64,000 bases of DNA from Micromonospora terminaliae (GTDB taxonomy: Bacteria; Actinomycetota; Actinomycetes; Mycobacteriales; Micromonosporaceae), in the NCBI RefSeq assembly GCF_009671205.1, contig NZ_CP045309.1, positions 6,280,001 to 6,344,000 of the forward strand, given 5' to 3'. Below are positions 17,636-27,201 of the stretch, piece after piece. Positions within the stretch are counted from its first letter, which is position 1. Every line of letters starts with the position of its first letter. The position numbers were made by a program, and so were the translations under genes. Under the pieces are notes generated by a model that saw only the letters and a list, made by a program, of their open reading frames with translations, searched no databases and had not been told where the DNA came from.

Positions 17636-18195
17636 ACGTAATCGTCGCCAGCACCCGACCCGGCCGGGTGGGCCGGCGCATCGGCGACTGGTTCGCCGCG
17701 GCGGCCGTCCGCCACGGCGCCTTCGACGAGGTGCGCCTCGTCGACCTCGCCGAGGTCGGCCTGCCGTTCCACGACGAGCCGCACCACCCCGCCGAGGGGG
17801 TCTACCTGCACGAGCACACCCGGTCCTGGAGCGCGACCACCGCCGCCGCGGACGCCTTCGTCCTGGTCATGCCGGAGTACAACTACGGCTTCAGCGCGCC
17901 GCTGAAGAACGCGATCGACTACCTCTACCACGAGTGGCAGCACAAGCCGGTGGGCTTCGTCAGCTACGGCATGACGTCCGGCGGCCTGCGGGCGGTTCAG
18001 ATGATCAAGCAGGTGGTGACCACGTTGAACATGGTGCCGGTCAACGAGGCGGTGACGATCTTCCTGCGGCAGGCGCTGGACGACGCCGGCGAGCTGCGCC
18101 CCGATCCCGGGCGCGAGGAGGCGGCGGACCTGGTGCTCGACCGGCTCGCCCGGCTGGCCGTGGCGCTGGCCCCGCTGCGGGCGGTGGCGGCGTGA
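17623..18195 (+). CDS. NAD(P)H-dependent FMN reductase
   Basis: 190-residue flavodoxin-like protein. N-terminal phosphate loop VIVASTRPGRVGRRIG and the flavin-contacting MPEYNYGFSAPLKNAIDYL are both intact. Such enzymes reduce FMN, quinones or azo compounds. AGGAGTG lies 15 bases before ATG 17623. It overlaps both neighbours; with the F420/PPOX protein that follows it suggests a MarR-controlled redox response, for example to quinone-like or phenolic compounds (inference). Confidence 0.9.
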   Translation: MPRLNVIVASTRPGRVGRRIGDWFAAAAVRHGAFDEVRLVDLAEVGLPFHDEPHHPAEGVYLHEHTRSWSATTAAADAFVLVMPEYNYGFSAPLKNAIDYLYHEWQHKPVGFVSYGMTSGGLRAVQMIKQVVTTLNMVPVNEAVTIFLRQALDDAGELRPDPGREEAADLVLDRLARLAVALAPLRAVAA

Positions 18196-18605
18196 CCGCC
18201 CGGCTCTGGGAGCTGTTCGGCGAGCGCGGGCGTGGGGTGCTGGTCACGCTGCGCCGCGACGGCCGGCCGCAGCTCTCCAACCTCGACTACCTGGCCGAGC
18301 CGGGGCTGATCCGCTGTTCCACCACGGGCGACCGGGCCAAGGTCCGCAATTTGCGCCGCGACCCGCGCGCCAGCTTCCACGTCACCACGCCCGACGGCGG
18401 GGCGTACGCGGTGGCCGAGGGGCGGGCGACGCTCACCCCGCCCGCCGCGGCGGCCGACGACGCCACGGTCGACGAACTGGTCGAGGTCTACCGGCGGATC
18501 CGCGGCGAGCACCCGGACTGGGCGGACTACCGGGCGGCCATGGTGGCCGACGGCCGGCTGGTGCTCCGCATCACGGTCGAGCGGGTGTACGGCTGGCGGC
18601 CGTGA
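18192..18605 (+). CDS. PPOX-class F420-dependent oxidoreductase
   Basis: 137 residues from GTG 18192, overlapping the FMN reductase stop as GTGA. Split beta-barrel of the pyridoxamine-phosphate-oxidase superfamily: RGVLVTLRRDGRPQLSNLDY at the N-terminus, RCSTTGDRAKVRNLRRDPRA in the middle (cofactor phosphate contacts), WADYRAAMVADGRLVLRI at the end. Actinobacterial proteins of this size and pattern usually bind F420, but an FMN-binding member cannot be excluded. Confidence 0.85.
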   Translation: MTARLWELFGERGRGVLVTLRRDGRPQLSNLDYLAEPGLIRCSTTGDRAKVRNLRRDPRASFHVTTPDGGAYAVAEGRATLTPPAAAADDATVDELVEVYRRIRGEHPDWADYRAAMVADGRLVLRITVERVYGWRP

Positions 18606-18644
18606 CCCGGCCCGGTCCGGTGCCGCGTTCCGGGGGCCGGTGAC

Positions 18645-18650
18645 TAGGGT
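18645..18650 (+). promoter_or_regulatory. Probable -10 element of leaderless add
   Basis: TAGGGT ends six bases before ATG 18657, placing the expected transcription start at or next to the A of the start codon. No convincing -35 box is seen. Confidence 0.45.
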
Positions 18651-18656
18651 CGGTGC

Positions 18657-19730
18657 ATGGCAATCTCGTACGAGGACATCGTCAAGGTCCCGAAGGCACT
18701 GCTGCACGACCACCTCGACGGCGGTCTGCGGCCCGCGACGATCGTCGAGCTGGCCGCCGATGCCGGCCACGAGCTGCCCACCACCGACCCGGAGGCGCTC
18801 GGCCGCTGGTTCGCCGAGGCGGCGAACTCCGGTTCGCTGGAGCGCTACCTGGAGACCTTCGCGCACACCGTGGCCGTCATGCAGACCGCGCCCGCGCTGC
18901 GCCGGGTGGCCCGCGAGTGCGCGCTCGACCTGGCCGCCGACGGGGTGGTCTACGCCGAGGTCCGGTTCGCCCCCGAGCAGCACCTGGAGCAGAACCTGAC
19001 CCTGGACGAGGTGGTCGACGCGGTGGTCACCGGCTTCCGGGAGGGCAGCGCCCTGGCCGCCGAGGCGGGCACCCCCATCCGGGTTGGCACGCTGCTCACC
19101 GCCATGCGGCACGCGGCCCGCTCCCAGGAGATCGCCGAACTGGCCGTGCGGCACCGGGACACCGGGGTGGTCGGTTTCGACATCGCCGGCGCCGAGGCCG
19201 GTTTCCCGCCCACGCGGCACCTGGACGCCTTCGAGTACCTCCAGCGGGAGAACTTCCACTTCACCATCCACGCCGGTGAGGCGTTCGGGTTGCCGTCGAT
19301 CTGGCAGGCGATCCAGTGGTGCGGCGCGGACCGGCTCGGGCACGGCGTCCGGATCGTCGACGACATCACGCCCGGTAACCCGCCGGTGCTGGGCCGGCTG
19401 GCCGCGTACGTCCGGGACAAGCGCATCCCGCTGGAGCTGTGCCCGTCGTCCAACGTGCAGACCGGTGCGGCCGCGTCGATCGCCGACCACCCGATCGGGC
19501 TGCTGCGGGACCTGCGCTTCCGGGTGACCGTCAACACCGACAACCGGCTGATGAGCGGCACCTCCATGTCCCGCGAGATGGCCCTGCTGGTGGACGCCTT
19601 CGGCTACGGCTGGAAGGAACTCCAGTGGTTCACCATCAACGCGATGAAGAGCGCCTTCATCCCGTTCGACGAGCGGCTGAAGATCATCGACGAAGTGATC
19701 AAGCCGGCGTACGCCAAGCTGATCGGCTGA
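18657..19730 (+). CDS. add: Adenosine deaminase
   Basis: 357-residue TIM-barrel zinc enzyme converting adenosine and deoxyadenosine to inosine forms. Zinc ligands in HDHLDGG near the N-terminus, [16 protein letters not shown] and [12 protein letters not shown] are all present. It belongs to the nucleoside salvage set in this window. TAGGGT (18645-18650) lies six bases before the ATG and no Shine-Dalgarno is visible, so translation is probably leaderless. It is convergent with the uridine-kinase-like gene. Confidence 0.95.
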   Translation: MAISYEDIVKVPKALLHDHLDGGLRPATIVELAADAGHELPTTDPEALGRWFAEAANSGSLERYLETFAHTVAVMQTAPALRRVARECALDLAADGVVYAEVRFAPEQHLEQNLTLDEVVDAVVTGFREGSALAAEAGTPIRVGTLLTAMRHAARSQEIAELAVRHRDTGVVGFDIAGAEAGFPPTRHLDAFEYLQRENFHFTIHAGEAFGLPSIWQAIQWCGADRLGHGVRIVDDITPGNPPVLGRLAAYVRDKRIPLELCPSSNVQTGAAASIADHPIGLLRDLRFRVTVNTDNRLMSGTSMSREMALLVDAFGYGWKELQWFTINAMKSAFIPFDERLKIIDEVIKPAYAKLIG

Positions 19731-19740
19731 TCACGGCTGA

Positions 19741-20346
19741 TCACGGCTGGCGCGGGTGGCCGGCGAGCAGGGCGGCCACCCGGCGCAGCACCTGACCGGC
19801 CCGGGCCGCCTCGGCGCCCAGCCCGGTCTGCCGGCGCAGCACCGCCGGCTCCGCCCGCAGCAGCGCGACCCCGCGCCGGACCAGTACCCGGGGCGCCTTG
19901 CGCTGTTCGGCGAGGTCGCGGGCCAGCCGGCGGACGAAGGTCGCGCCGCGGGGGCGGCGCAGCGCGTACGCCCCGGCGAGCAGCCCCCGGCGCCGGCACT
20001 CCGCGACGATCTCGGCGGCGAAGATCCCTTCGGCGACGAAAAGTGGCGATCCGTCGACGTCGAATGGCCGGGTGGCCACCCGGCGGTCTGCGCCGATCGC
20101 ATAAACCGGCACTTCGGCCTTGCCGTGTCGGGCCAGTCGGGCGATGGTTTCCACCGCTGTGTCCGCGTCCCAGGACAGCGGGGACTCCCAGTCCACCTCT
20201 CCGTTCCGGCGCGGCAACGTAGGGTCATCGCCGTCCTTGTAGAAGTCGTCGAGGCAGAGGACAGGAAGTCCGGTTCGATGGGCTATATACGACTTTCCGG
20301 AGCCGGAGGGCCCGGCGAGCAGGACGACGCGGTGCGGGTGTTCCAT
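19741..20346 (-). CDS. Uridine kinase-like P-loop protein
   Basis: 201 residues. N-terminal Walker A GPSGSGKS is followed by LDDFYKDGDDPTLPR, the pattern in uridine kinases where the Asp acts on the nucleoside hydroxyl; VDWESPLSWD and VAEGIFAAEIV also fit. The C-terminal 60 residues are basic and diverge from Udk. Probably phosphorylates uridine or a related nucleoside, which fits the surrounding salvage genes, but another small-molecule kinase is possible. Convergent with add; divergent from the conservon across a 192-bp, relatively AT-rich gap. Confidence 0.75.
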   Translation of the reverse strand: MEHPHRVVLLAGPSGSGKSYIAHRTGLPVLCLDDFYKDGDDPTLPRRNGEVDWESPLSWDADTAVETIARLARHGKAEVPVYAIGADRRVATRPFDVDGSPLFVAEGIFAAEIVAECRRRGLLAGAYALRRPRGATFVRRLARDLAEQRKAPRVLVRRGVALLRAEPAVLRRQTGLGAEAARAGQVLRRVAALLAGHPRQP

Positions 20347-20538
20347 TACCTTGAGTGACTCCGGCCAGACGGATTGCTATCAAATTGCATCAACATCTCA
20401 TCACACCTCCGGCGAGGGACAACCTGGGCTTTCTCTTTGCGGGACGGCGTGATGGAATCTCGGAGGTCCGACCCGCCGGGTCGGTCGCTCGGCGTTGCCC
20501 ACAGGCGACGCCGGACGCGGTAATGCGAGGGCGGTGAC

Positions 20539-23500
20539 GTGAGCAAACGGCCAACGACGGCGGGCTCCTTCCTGTCGCGTCTGAGCCGGCCGGCCAGCCG
20601 GCTCCGCGACATGCCGATCTGGTCCAAGCTCGGCCTGATCATGATCGTGCCGACCATCGCGACAGTCGTGGTCGGCACCAGCGGTCTGGTCGACCACCTG
20701 GAGACGCTCAACAATGCCAACCGGGCCGGTGACCTGTCGAACCTGATCTCCTACTCGGGAGACCTGGCCGACAAGCTCCAGGACGAGCGGGTCAACTCGG
20801 TGCTCTTCCTCGGTGCGAAGGAAGTGCAGACGCGGGCGCAGTACCAGGAGGCCTACAACCGGGCCAACCAGCGGGTCGACCAGGCGAAGGCGCCGTACTC
20901 CCGGCAGCGCCTGGAGATCGAGGACCTGCCGCGCACGTTCGAGACCCGGCTGAAGGACGTCGACCAGGGGCTGGCCGACCTCCCGGGCACCCGCAGCCAG
21001 GTCTTCAACGGCAAGCTGACCAGTGCCGACGCCCAGCGGTCGTACGAGGCGCTGATCAGCGACCTCCTGGACATCCGGGACTCGGCCATCCAGCTCGCCG
21101 GCGACAACGACCTGAGCGACCGGATGCGCGCCGCTGCCGCCGTCGCCCGGCAGAAGGAATTCCTGGCCCAGCGCCGGGTCATCGTCCACGAGGCGCTGAA
21201 CGGGGGGCAGCTCACCCCGAACCTGCGTGAGCAGTTCATCGCCAGCCGCACCGGCCAGACGCAGGCGTTCCAGAACTTCAAGGCGATCGCCAACCAGGCC
21301 GACTCCGAGTTCTTCGACCAGACCGTCAGCGGCTCCGACCTGCGCAAGGCCGAGCGCTACACCACCACCATCCAGGCGAACACCTCCGGCGACCTGTCGA
21401 AACCGCCGTTCACGACGGACGACTGGGACGCCACCATGGTGAACAACGCCAAGCTGGTCCGGACGGTCGAGCAGCGGCTGGACGCCAACGTGGTGCGTCA
21501 GGCCGACGAACTGCGGTCGGACACCCAGCGCCAGGTGTTCCTGGAGACCGGCCTGCTGCTGAGCATGCTGCTGCTGGCCATCCTCTTCGCCTACCTGGTC
21601 GCCCGCTCCATGGCCCGCTCGCTGCGCGACCTGCGCCAGGGCGCCCTCTCGGTGGCCCAGTACGGCCTGCCCCAGGCGGTGGCCCGGCTGCGTGACCCGC
21701 AGGTCACCGGCCAGCTCTCCCCGGTGCAGCTGGCCAACCAGATCGCCGAGCCGCTGCCGGTCCGCAGCAAGGACGAGTTCGGCCAGGTGACCGAGGCGTT
21801 CAACGCCGTCCACCTGGAGGCGGTCCGGACCGCGGCCGAGCAGGCCGCCCTGCGGGCCTCCGTCGCGACCATGTTCGTCAACCTGGCCCGCCGGTCGCAG
21901 ATCCTGGTCGACCGGCTGATCGGCCACCTCGACCGGCTGGAGCGCGGCGAGGAGGACCCGGACCGGCTGGCCGAGCTGTTCCAGCTCGACCACCTGGCCA
22001 CCCGGATGCGCCGCAACGACGAGAACCTCCTGGTCCTCGCCGGTGCGGACTCCACCCGCGTGCAGCGCGAGCCGGCCGCCCTGATCGACGTGCTCCGCGC
22101 CGCCCAGTCCGAGGTCGAGCACTACACGCGGATCGAGTTCGGCGTGATCGACCGGGACATCGAGGTCGCCGCGCACGCGGTCAACGACCTGGTGCACCTG
22201 GTCGCCGAGCTGTTCGACAACGCCACCGCCTTCTCCCCGCCGGACTCGCACGTCATGGTGGAGGCCCGGCGGGTGGGCGACCGCGCCTCGCTCTACGTCG
22301 AGGACCGCGGCATCGGCATCAGCCACGAGCAGCTCCGCGAGCTGAACGAGCGGCTGGCCACGCCGCCGCAGGTGGACGTGGCGGTCTCCCGGATGATGGG
22401 TCTGGTCGTGGTCGCCCGGCTGGCCTCCCGGCACGGCGTCAAGGTCGAACTGCGGCCCGGCGCCGATCGGGGCACGGTCGCGGACGTCACGCTGCCCACC
22501 TCGGTCCTGGTGCCGCGCGCCCTCGCCGGCCGCGGCCAGCCCGCGGCGGCCCTCCCGGCCGCCGGCCCGCAGCAGGGCGGTCCGGCCCCGGCCTTCGGCG
22601 GCCCGCAGGGCGGTCCGGCCCCGGCCTTCGGTGCCCTGGCCGCCCTCGGCAACGGCCCGCACACCCCGCCGGCCCCGCACCCCGGTGCCTCCGGCAACCA
22701 GGTGACCCTGGGCGGTCGGCCGTTCGACCCGGCGTCGCGCAACGGCTCCGGCACCCCGGCCAACGCCGGCGGGGGCCGCTCGATGCCGGCCTGGTCCGAC
22801 CTGACCGGCGCCGGCGCCCTGGCCGGTGGTGACGGTTTCACCCCGCGCAGCTCGAACGGCCAGCCGATCGACCCGCTGCCCCAGCGGCGCAACCCGGCCG
22901 AGGCCGACCCGGCCTCCACCGGCCAGCAGGCGGCCATCCCGCGGCAGCTGCCGAGCAGCCCGGAGGTCCGGCCGTACAACCCGCCGCCGGTCTCCGCTCC
23001 GCCGGTCCCGCCGGTCTCCGGTGTCCCGTTCTCCGGTCACCCGGTGTCCGGCTCGCCGGCCCAGGGCTACCCCGTGTCGGGCTCGCCGGCCCAGGGCTAC
23101 CCCGTGTCGGGCTCGCCGGCCCAGGGCTACCCGGTTTCCGGCGCGCCGGCCTCCGGTTACCCCGTGTCGGGGGCGCCGGCCACCGGTTACCCGGTCTCCG
23201 GCGCGCCGGCCTCGGGTTACCCCGTCTCGGGAGCGCCGGCCACCGGTTACCCCGTCTCGGGGGCGCCCGCCTCCGGCCAGCCCGTGTCGGCCGCGCCGGC
23301 CGCGGGTCACCCGGTCTCGGTGCCGCCGGTGACCCCGGTGCCGCCGCGTCCCGCCCCGCCGGCCCCCGCGCCGCAGGTCGGTGCCCCGCCGGCCTGGCCG
23401 CCGGTGGCCACGCCCGATCAGGCCGCGACCCCGGCGGTGCCCGAGCGGCTCGCCGCCGGCCTGGACATGACCACCGAGCTGCCCCGGGTCACCCGCCCGG

Positions 23501-24249
23501 AGACGCCGGCGGCCAACCCGCCCGCCCCGGCGCCGGCCCCCGCGCCACGGGCGGCCACCCCGCAGCAGCCCGGCAACCGCCAGCGGTACGCGGACGAGAC
23601 GATGGAGCTGCCGATCTTCCGGGAGCTCGAGTCGGCCTGGTTCCGCACCAGCCGGCCGGCGCCCAAGGAGGAGGCGACCGCGGCGGAGTCCGCGGCGACC
23701 AACGGCGCCGCGACCCAGCAGTTCGCCAGGGTCGACACCGCCGGTCGGGCCGTCCAGCAGACACCACCCGGGACGACAGGTAACACGCCGATGGCACACA
23801 CTCCGACGGCCGGCGGAGCGCCGCGGGACAACGGCTCGGTGAACGGGGGTGCCCGTCCCGGTTACGCCGGCGGTGCGCTGCCGACCCGGCAGCCGGCCGC
23901 CCCGCCGCAGCCCGGTTGGCAGACCGCGGCCGACGACGGTTGGCGGGCCGCCTCGGCGGCCACCGAGGTCCCGGTCGAGGAGACCACCCAGAAGGGCCTG
24001 CCGAAGCGGACGCCGATGGCACAGCTTGTGCCCGGTGGCATCGAGAAGCCGTCCACGTCGGTGCAGCGCCGCACGCCCGAGGGCGTACGGGGTCTGCTCT
24101 CGGCCTACCATCGGGGCGTGCAGCGGGGGCGCAACAACCCGACCGACAGCAACTCCACCGGCCCGGAGGGGACTCCGGGCGGGCAGCAGTCCTCGCAGTC
24201 TGGCTCAGGCCCAGCGGCCGGGAGCGGGCAGAAGGAGCAACAAGGATGA
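20539..24249 (+). CDS. cvnA: Conservon sensor histidine kinase with nitrate/nitrite-sensing domain
   Basis: 1236-residue membrane kinase starting at GTG 20539. Layout: TM1 about 30-50, NIT-type sensor 51-330, TM2 about 334-356, HAMP, helical dimerisation region with His485 in [11 protein letters not shown], then a HATPase domain (Asn561 in ELFDNAT; Asp589 in EDRGIGI). Beyond residue 660 is a 570-residue Pro/Ala/Gly-rich tail with a ten-unit tandem repeat and a C-terminal module ([32 protein letters not shown]). It is the sensor of the four-gene conservon; the next gene overlaps by ATGA. Its signal is presumably a small anion or nucleoside-related ligand, but this is untested. Confidence 0.88.
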   Translation: MSKRPTTAGSFLSRLSRPASRLRDMPIWSKLGLIMIVPTIATVVVGTSGLVDHLETLNNANRAGDLSNLISYSGDLADKLQDERVNSVLFLGAKEVQTRAQYQEAYNRANQRVDQAKAPYSRQRLEIEDLPRTFETRLKDVDQGLADLPGTRSQVFNGKLTSADAQRSYEALISDLLDIRDSAIQLAGDNDLSDRMRAAAAVARQKEFLAQRRVIVHEALNGGQLTPNLREQFIASRTGQTQAFQNFKAIANQADSEFFDQTVSGSDLRKAERYTTTIQANTSGDLSKPPFTTDDWDATMVNNAKLVRTVEQRLDANVVRQADELRSDTQRQVFLETGLLLSMLLLAILFAYLVARSMARSLRDLRQGALSVAQYGLPQAVARLRDPQVTGQLSPVQLANQIAEPLPVRSKDEFGQVTEAFNAVHLEAVRTAAEQAALRASVATMFVNLARRSQILVDRLIGHLDRLERGEEDPDRLAELFQLDHLATRMRRNDENLLVLAGADSTRVQREPAALIDVLRAAQSEVEHYTRIEFGVIDRDIEVAAHAVNDLVHLVAELFDNATAFSPPDSHVMVEARRVGDRASLYVEDRGIGISHEQLRELNERLATPPQVDVAVSRMMGLVVVARLASRHGVKVELRPGADRGTVADVTLPTSVLVPRALAGRGQPAAALPAAGPQQGGPAPAFGGPQGGPAPAFGALAALGNGPHTPPAPHPGASGNQVTLGGRPFDPASRNGSGTPANAGGGRSMPAWSDLTGAGALAGGDGFTPRSSNGQPIDPLPQRRNPAEADPASTGQQAAIPRQLPSSPEVRPYNPPPVSAPPVPPVSGVPFSGHPVSGSPAQGYPVSGSPAQGYPVSGSPAQGYPVSGAPASGYPVSGAPATGYPVSGAPASGYPVSGAPATGYPVSGAPASGQPVSAAPAAGHPVSVPPVTPVPPRPAPPAPAPQVGAPPAWPPVATPDQAATPAVPERLAAGLDMTTELPRVTRPETPAANPPAPAPAPAPRAATPQQPGNRQRYADETMELPIFRELESAWFRTSRPAPKEEATAAESAATNGAATQQFARVDTAGRAVQQTPPGTTGNTPMAHTPTAGGAPRDNGSVNGGARPGYAGGALPTRQPAAPPQPGWQTAADDGWRAASAATEVPVEETTQKGLPKRTPMAQLVPGGIEKPSTSVQRRTPEGVRGLLSAYHRGVQRGRNNPTDSNSTGPEGTPGGQQSSQSGSGPAAGSGQKEQQG
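23038..23337 (+). repeat. Ten-unit 30-bp tandem repeat in the kinase tail
   Basis: About ten units of ten residues, consensus [10 protein letters not shown] (variants SPAQG, APATG), run without interruption through the coding sequence. The first three units are almost identical in DNA; the last two diverge. Disordered Pro/Ser linker, likely variable in copy number between strains. Confidence 0.9.
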
Positions 24250-24650
24250 CAACTACGCAGGATCTCGGATGGCTGCTGGCCAACTTCGCCGACCGGGTGC
24301 CCGGTGTGGCGCACGCGGTCGCCGTCTCCGCCGACGGCCTGCTCCTCGCTTCGTCCCGTGATCTCCCGCGGGACCGCGCGGACCAGTTGGCGGCGATCTC
24401 CTCCGGTCTGGTCAGCCTGACCCAGGGCGCGGCCCGCTGCTTCGAGGGCGGGGCGGTGCTGCAGACCGTCGTCGAGATGGACAACGGCTTCCTGTTCCTG
24501 ATGTCCATCTCGGACGGCTCGTCCTTCGCCGTGCTCGCTGCGCGCAGCTGCGACGTCGGGCAGGTCGGTTACGAGATGGCCCTGCTCGTCGACCGGGTGG
24601 GCGATGCTCTGACCCCGCAGCCGCGCACGGCTGTCGGGATGATGGGCTGA
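24246..24650 (+). CDS. cvnB: Conservon roadblock/LC7 domain protein
   Basis: 134 residues forming a single roadblock/LC7 fold: [31 protein letters not shown] at the start, then the second half [18 protein letters not shown]. In conservons this protein acts with the CvnD GTPase, as MglB does with MglA. ATG overlaps the kinase stop as ATGA. No unusual feature. Confidence 0.93.
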   Translation: MTTTQDLGWLLANFADRVPGVAHAVAVSADGLLLASSRDLPRDRADQLAAISSGLVSLTQGAARCFEGGAVLQTVVEMDNGFLFLMSISDGSSFAVLAARSCDVGQVGYEMALLVDRVGDALTPQPRTAVGMMG

Positions 24651-24750
24651 ACGACGCGCTGACCGGTGGGTCAGGAGCGGCAACAACTACGACAGGGACG
24701 AGTGCCACCGGGGCGAGCCGGTGCCGGGTACGAAGGAGGTGAGCGGCGAC

Positions 24751-25128
24751 ATGGTTGATCGTGACGAACCGACCGGAGCGTTGGTCCGTCCGTACGCCGT
24801 GACCCGCGGTCGTACCCGCCCCCGGCTCGAGATCGCCCTGGAGGCGCTCGTCGAGACGACGGTGCGCGGCCGGTCGGTTGCCACTGGCAACGGTGGCCAG
24901 GGCCGTGAGCACCAGTACATCGCCGCGCTGTGTGACGGACGCGTGCAGTCACTCGCCGAGATCGCGGCGCGGATGCAGCTTCCGCTCGGCGTGGCCCGGG
25001 TGCTCATCGCCGACATGGCGACGGACGGCCTGGTCGCGGTCCACGAGCCGACCATTTTGGACGACTCTGACGACGCGGTGGGCACTGAACTGCTGGAGAG
25101 GGTGCTGAGTGGACTTCGCAGGCTCTGA
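24751..25128 (+). CDS. cvnC: Conservon DUF742 protein
   Basis: 125 residues from ATG 24751 (MVDRDEPTGALVRPYAVT, the usual DUF742 start), with AAGGAGG at 24733-24739; GTG 24721 would add ten residues. The C-terminal half is a winged-helix-like domain (LCDGRVQSLAEIAARMQLPLG). Function unknown, but it is the constant third member of conservons. Its end overlaps the GTPase gene by 20 bp. Confidence 0.92.
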   Translation: MVDRDEPTGALVRPYAVTRGRTRPRLEIALEALVETTVRGRSVATGNGGQGREHQYIAALCDGRVQSLAEIAARMQLPLGVARVLIADMATDGLVAVHEPTILDDSDDAVGTELLERVLSGLRRL

Positions 25129-25723
25129 CATGTCGCACCGGCCGCCGGCCCCGAGCGGGCGCGTGACGTCGGCGAAGATCGTTATTGCCGGTGGATTCGG
25201 CGTCGGCAAGACGACGCTGGTCGGGTCGGTCTCGGAGATCACGCCGCTGACCACCGAGGCGATCATGACCTCCGCCGGCGTGGGCGTCGACGACACCCGG
25301 CAGGTGCCGGGCAAGACGACGACCACGGTGGCCATGGACTTCGGTCGTATCTCGATCGATCGCGATCTGATCCTGTACCTGTTCGGTACGCCGGGTCAGA
25401 CCCGGTTCTGGTTCATGTGGGACGAACTGGTCCGGGGCGCGATCGGCGCCGTCGTGCTGGTCGACACTCGTCGACTGGCCGACTGCTTCGCGGCCATCGA
25501 CTTCTTCGAGCACCGGCGGCTGCCGTACCTGGTGGCCATCAACTGCTTCGACGGGATGCAGTACCACGACCCGCAGGACGTCCGGGACGCGCTCGCGATC
25601 TCCTCGGACGTGCCGGTGGTGGCCTGCGACGCCCGTAACCGGGAGTCGACGAAGCACGTGCTGATCTCGCTGGTCGAGTACGTGCTCACCATGCGGCGCT
25701 CGCGGGCCGTCGCCCCCGCCTGA
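25109..25723 (+). CDS. cvnD: Conservon small GTPase
   Basis: 204 residues from GTG 25109. Ras-like/MglA-like fold: P-loop GGFGVGKTT, switch region TTTTVAMDFGRI, G3 LFGTPGQTRFWFMWDEL with Gln at the hydrolysis position, and NCFDG in place of the canonical NKxD, typical of conservon GTPases. Last gene of the conservon; two strong hairpins follow. Confidence 0.92.
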   Translation: MDFAGSDMSHRPPAPSGRVTSAKIVIAGGFGVGKTTLVGSVSEITPLTTEAIMTSAGVGVDDTRQVPGKTTTTVAMDFGRISIDRDLILYLFGTPGQTRFWFMWDELVRGAIGAVVLVDTRRLADCFAAIDFFEHRRLPYLVAINCFDGMQYHDPQDVRDALAISSDVPVVACDARNRESTKHVLISLVEYVLTMRRSRAVAPA

Positions 25724-25732
25724 TCCGGTGAC

Positions 25733-25767
25733 GAAGCGCCCGGCGGCCACCGGCCACCGGGCGCTTC
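25733..25767 (+). terminator. Terminator after the conservon
   Basis: GAAGCGCCCGG (25733-25743) pairs perfectly with CCGGGCGCTTC (25757-25767), loop 13 bases, starting nine bases after the cvnD stop. Confidence 0.75.
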
Positions 25768-25800
25768 TCGCTGTCTGCCAATCGGTACGCTGCGCAGCCG

Positions 25801-25833
25801 GCCGGTGACCGTCCCACCGGGACGGTCACCGGC
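25801..25833. terminator. Bidirectional terminator between the conservon and the binding-protein gene
   Basis: A perfect 15-bp stem, GCCGGTGACCGTCCC (25801-25815) with GGGACGGTCACCGGC (25819-25833), with a three-base loop. It sits nine bases beyond the stop of the minus-strand gene ending at 25843 and so probably serves it as well. Confidence 0.75.
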
Positions 25834-25842
25834 TCGATACGG

Positions 25843-27066
25843 TCAGCCGTACAGCTGCCAGCTGCCCTGCGCGACCACGTAGGTGGCGAGCGAGTCGGGC
25901 TCCATGCCGCCGTGCCGGGTCTCCGTGAAGGCGTACCCGCCCGCGATGCCCTCGGCCACCTGCATCTGCAGGAACGCCCGCAACCGTCCACGGTCGAGGC
26001 TGGTGGCGAGCCGGACCGACTCCGCCACGAGCTGGAGCGCGTCGGAGGCGTAGGGCGCGAAGGTGTCGGAGGTGCCGTACCGCTGGGTGTAGCGGTAGTT
26101 GAAGTCCCGCCGTTCCAGGTCCGTCGTGCTGGTCGCGCTCAGCGCGGAGGCACCCAGGCCGGCCGGGTGCACGGCGTACGCCCCCTCGACCGCGGCGGCG
26201 TTGGCCTCGCTCAGGGTGTCCTCGGAGATCGCTCCGGCGTCGAAGAAGAGCTGCCCGTCGTAGTCGGCCCGGCGCAGTTCCCGGGCCGCCACACCGGAGT
26301 CCGGCGCCGTGCCCCAGACGATGACCCCGCCCGGCTCGGCGGCGGCGATGCGCCGGGCGGCGCCGGCGAAGCTCCGCCCGGTGGCGGGCAGCCGGACCGT
26401 GCGGACCAGCTCCACGTCCGCGGCCTGCAGCGCCGTACGCACCGCACGCACGCCGGAGTCGCCGTGCAGCCCGTCGGCGGCCAGCAGGGCGACCTGCCGT
26501 ACCCGCTTGGCCCGGACCAGGTCCGCGAGCCGGCGGGCCACGTCGACGGCGTCCGGGGTGACCTGGAAGCTGAAGGTGCGCTCGGCGATCGGCAGCACGA
26601 CGCCGTCCCCGAGACCCACCGAGATGAACGGGGTCTTGATTTTCTGGGCCGCTTCCGCGAGGGCCACCGACGTCTCGGCCAGAGTGCCACCGATCAGGGC
26701 CCGCGCGCCCGCGCGGGTCAGCTCGGCCGCCTGACGGGCCGCCACCGTGGGGTTGCTGCGGTTGTCCTGGATCACCAGGCGGACCGACCGCCGGCGGTTG
26801 CCCACCGGAATGCCGGCCCGGTTCAGCGCCTCCGCGGTGATTTCGAGGGCGCGCTGCTGGGGCACGCCGAGCGCGGCGCCCCGGCCGGTCAGTTCCAGGC
26901 TGGCGCCGACGACGAGGTCCTGGTCGCCGGGTGCGCTACTGGCCGAGGAGCCGTCGTCCGGTCGCTCGCCCGGCTGCCCGCAGCCGGCGAGCAGCAGGCT
27001 GGCGGCTGCCGCGGCGAGGACCCCCCGCCGGGTGAGCACAGAGGAGTCGATCGCCGGTGTCGCCAT
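25843..27066 (-). CDS. Substrate-binding lipoprotein, branched-chain amino acid / amide-type (peripla_BP_6)
   Basis: 407 residues. Twin-arginine-like signal LTRRGVLAAAAASLLLAGC ends in lipobox LAGC. The mature protein follows the Leu/Ile/Val-binding fold: VVGASLELTGRGAALGVPQQ, LVIQDNRSNPTVAARQAAEL, ALIGGTLAETSVALAEAAQ, PFISVGLGDGVVLPI. No permease or ATPase gene is adjacent, so it may serve a distant transporter or act as a sensor partner for the conservon kinase next door (inference). ATG 27066 is chosen for its signal peptide; longer in-frame starts add an arginine-rich stretch. Confidence 0.8.
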   Translation of the reverse strand: MATPAIDSSVLTRRGVLAAAAASLLLAGCGQPGERPDDGSSASSAPGDQDLVVGASLELTGRGAALGVPQQRALEITAEALNRAGIPVGNRRRSVRLVIQDNRSNPTVAARQAAELTRAGARALIGGTLAETSVALAEAAQKIKTPFISVGLGDGVVLPIAERTFSFQVTPDAVDVARRLADLVRAKRVRQVALLAADGLHGDSGVRAVRTALQAADVELVRTVRLPATGRSFAGAARRIAAAEPGGVIVWGTAPDSGVAARELRRADYDGQLFFDAGAISEDTLSEANAAAVEGAYAVHPAGLGASALSATSTTDLERRDFNYRYTQRYGTSDTFAPYASDALQLVAESVRLATSLDRGRLRAFLQMQVAEGIAGGYAFTETRHGGMEPDSLATYVVAQGSWQLYG

Positions 27067-27201
27067 TGGAGCCGCCTTCCCACCCCCGGCGAACACCCGC
27101 CGCCGGCTGGTCCGCCGGGTATGCTCCCGGCCGGCCGCGCCCGGCGTCAAATTATCCGGGTGTGGGCAGGAACACGCAGGTGGGGTGGGACGTGGCTCCG
27201 A

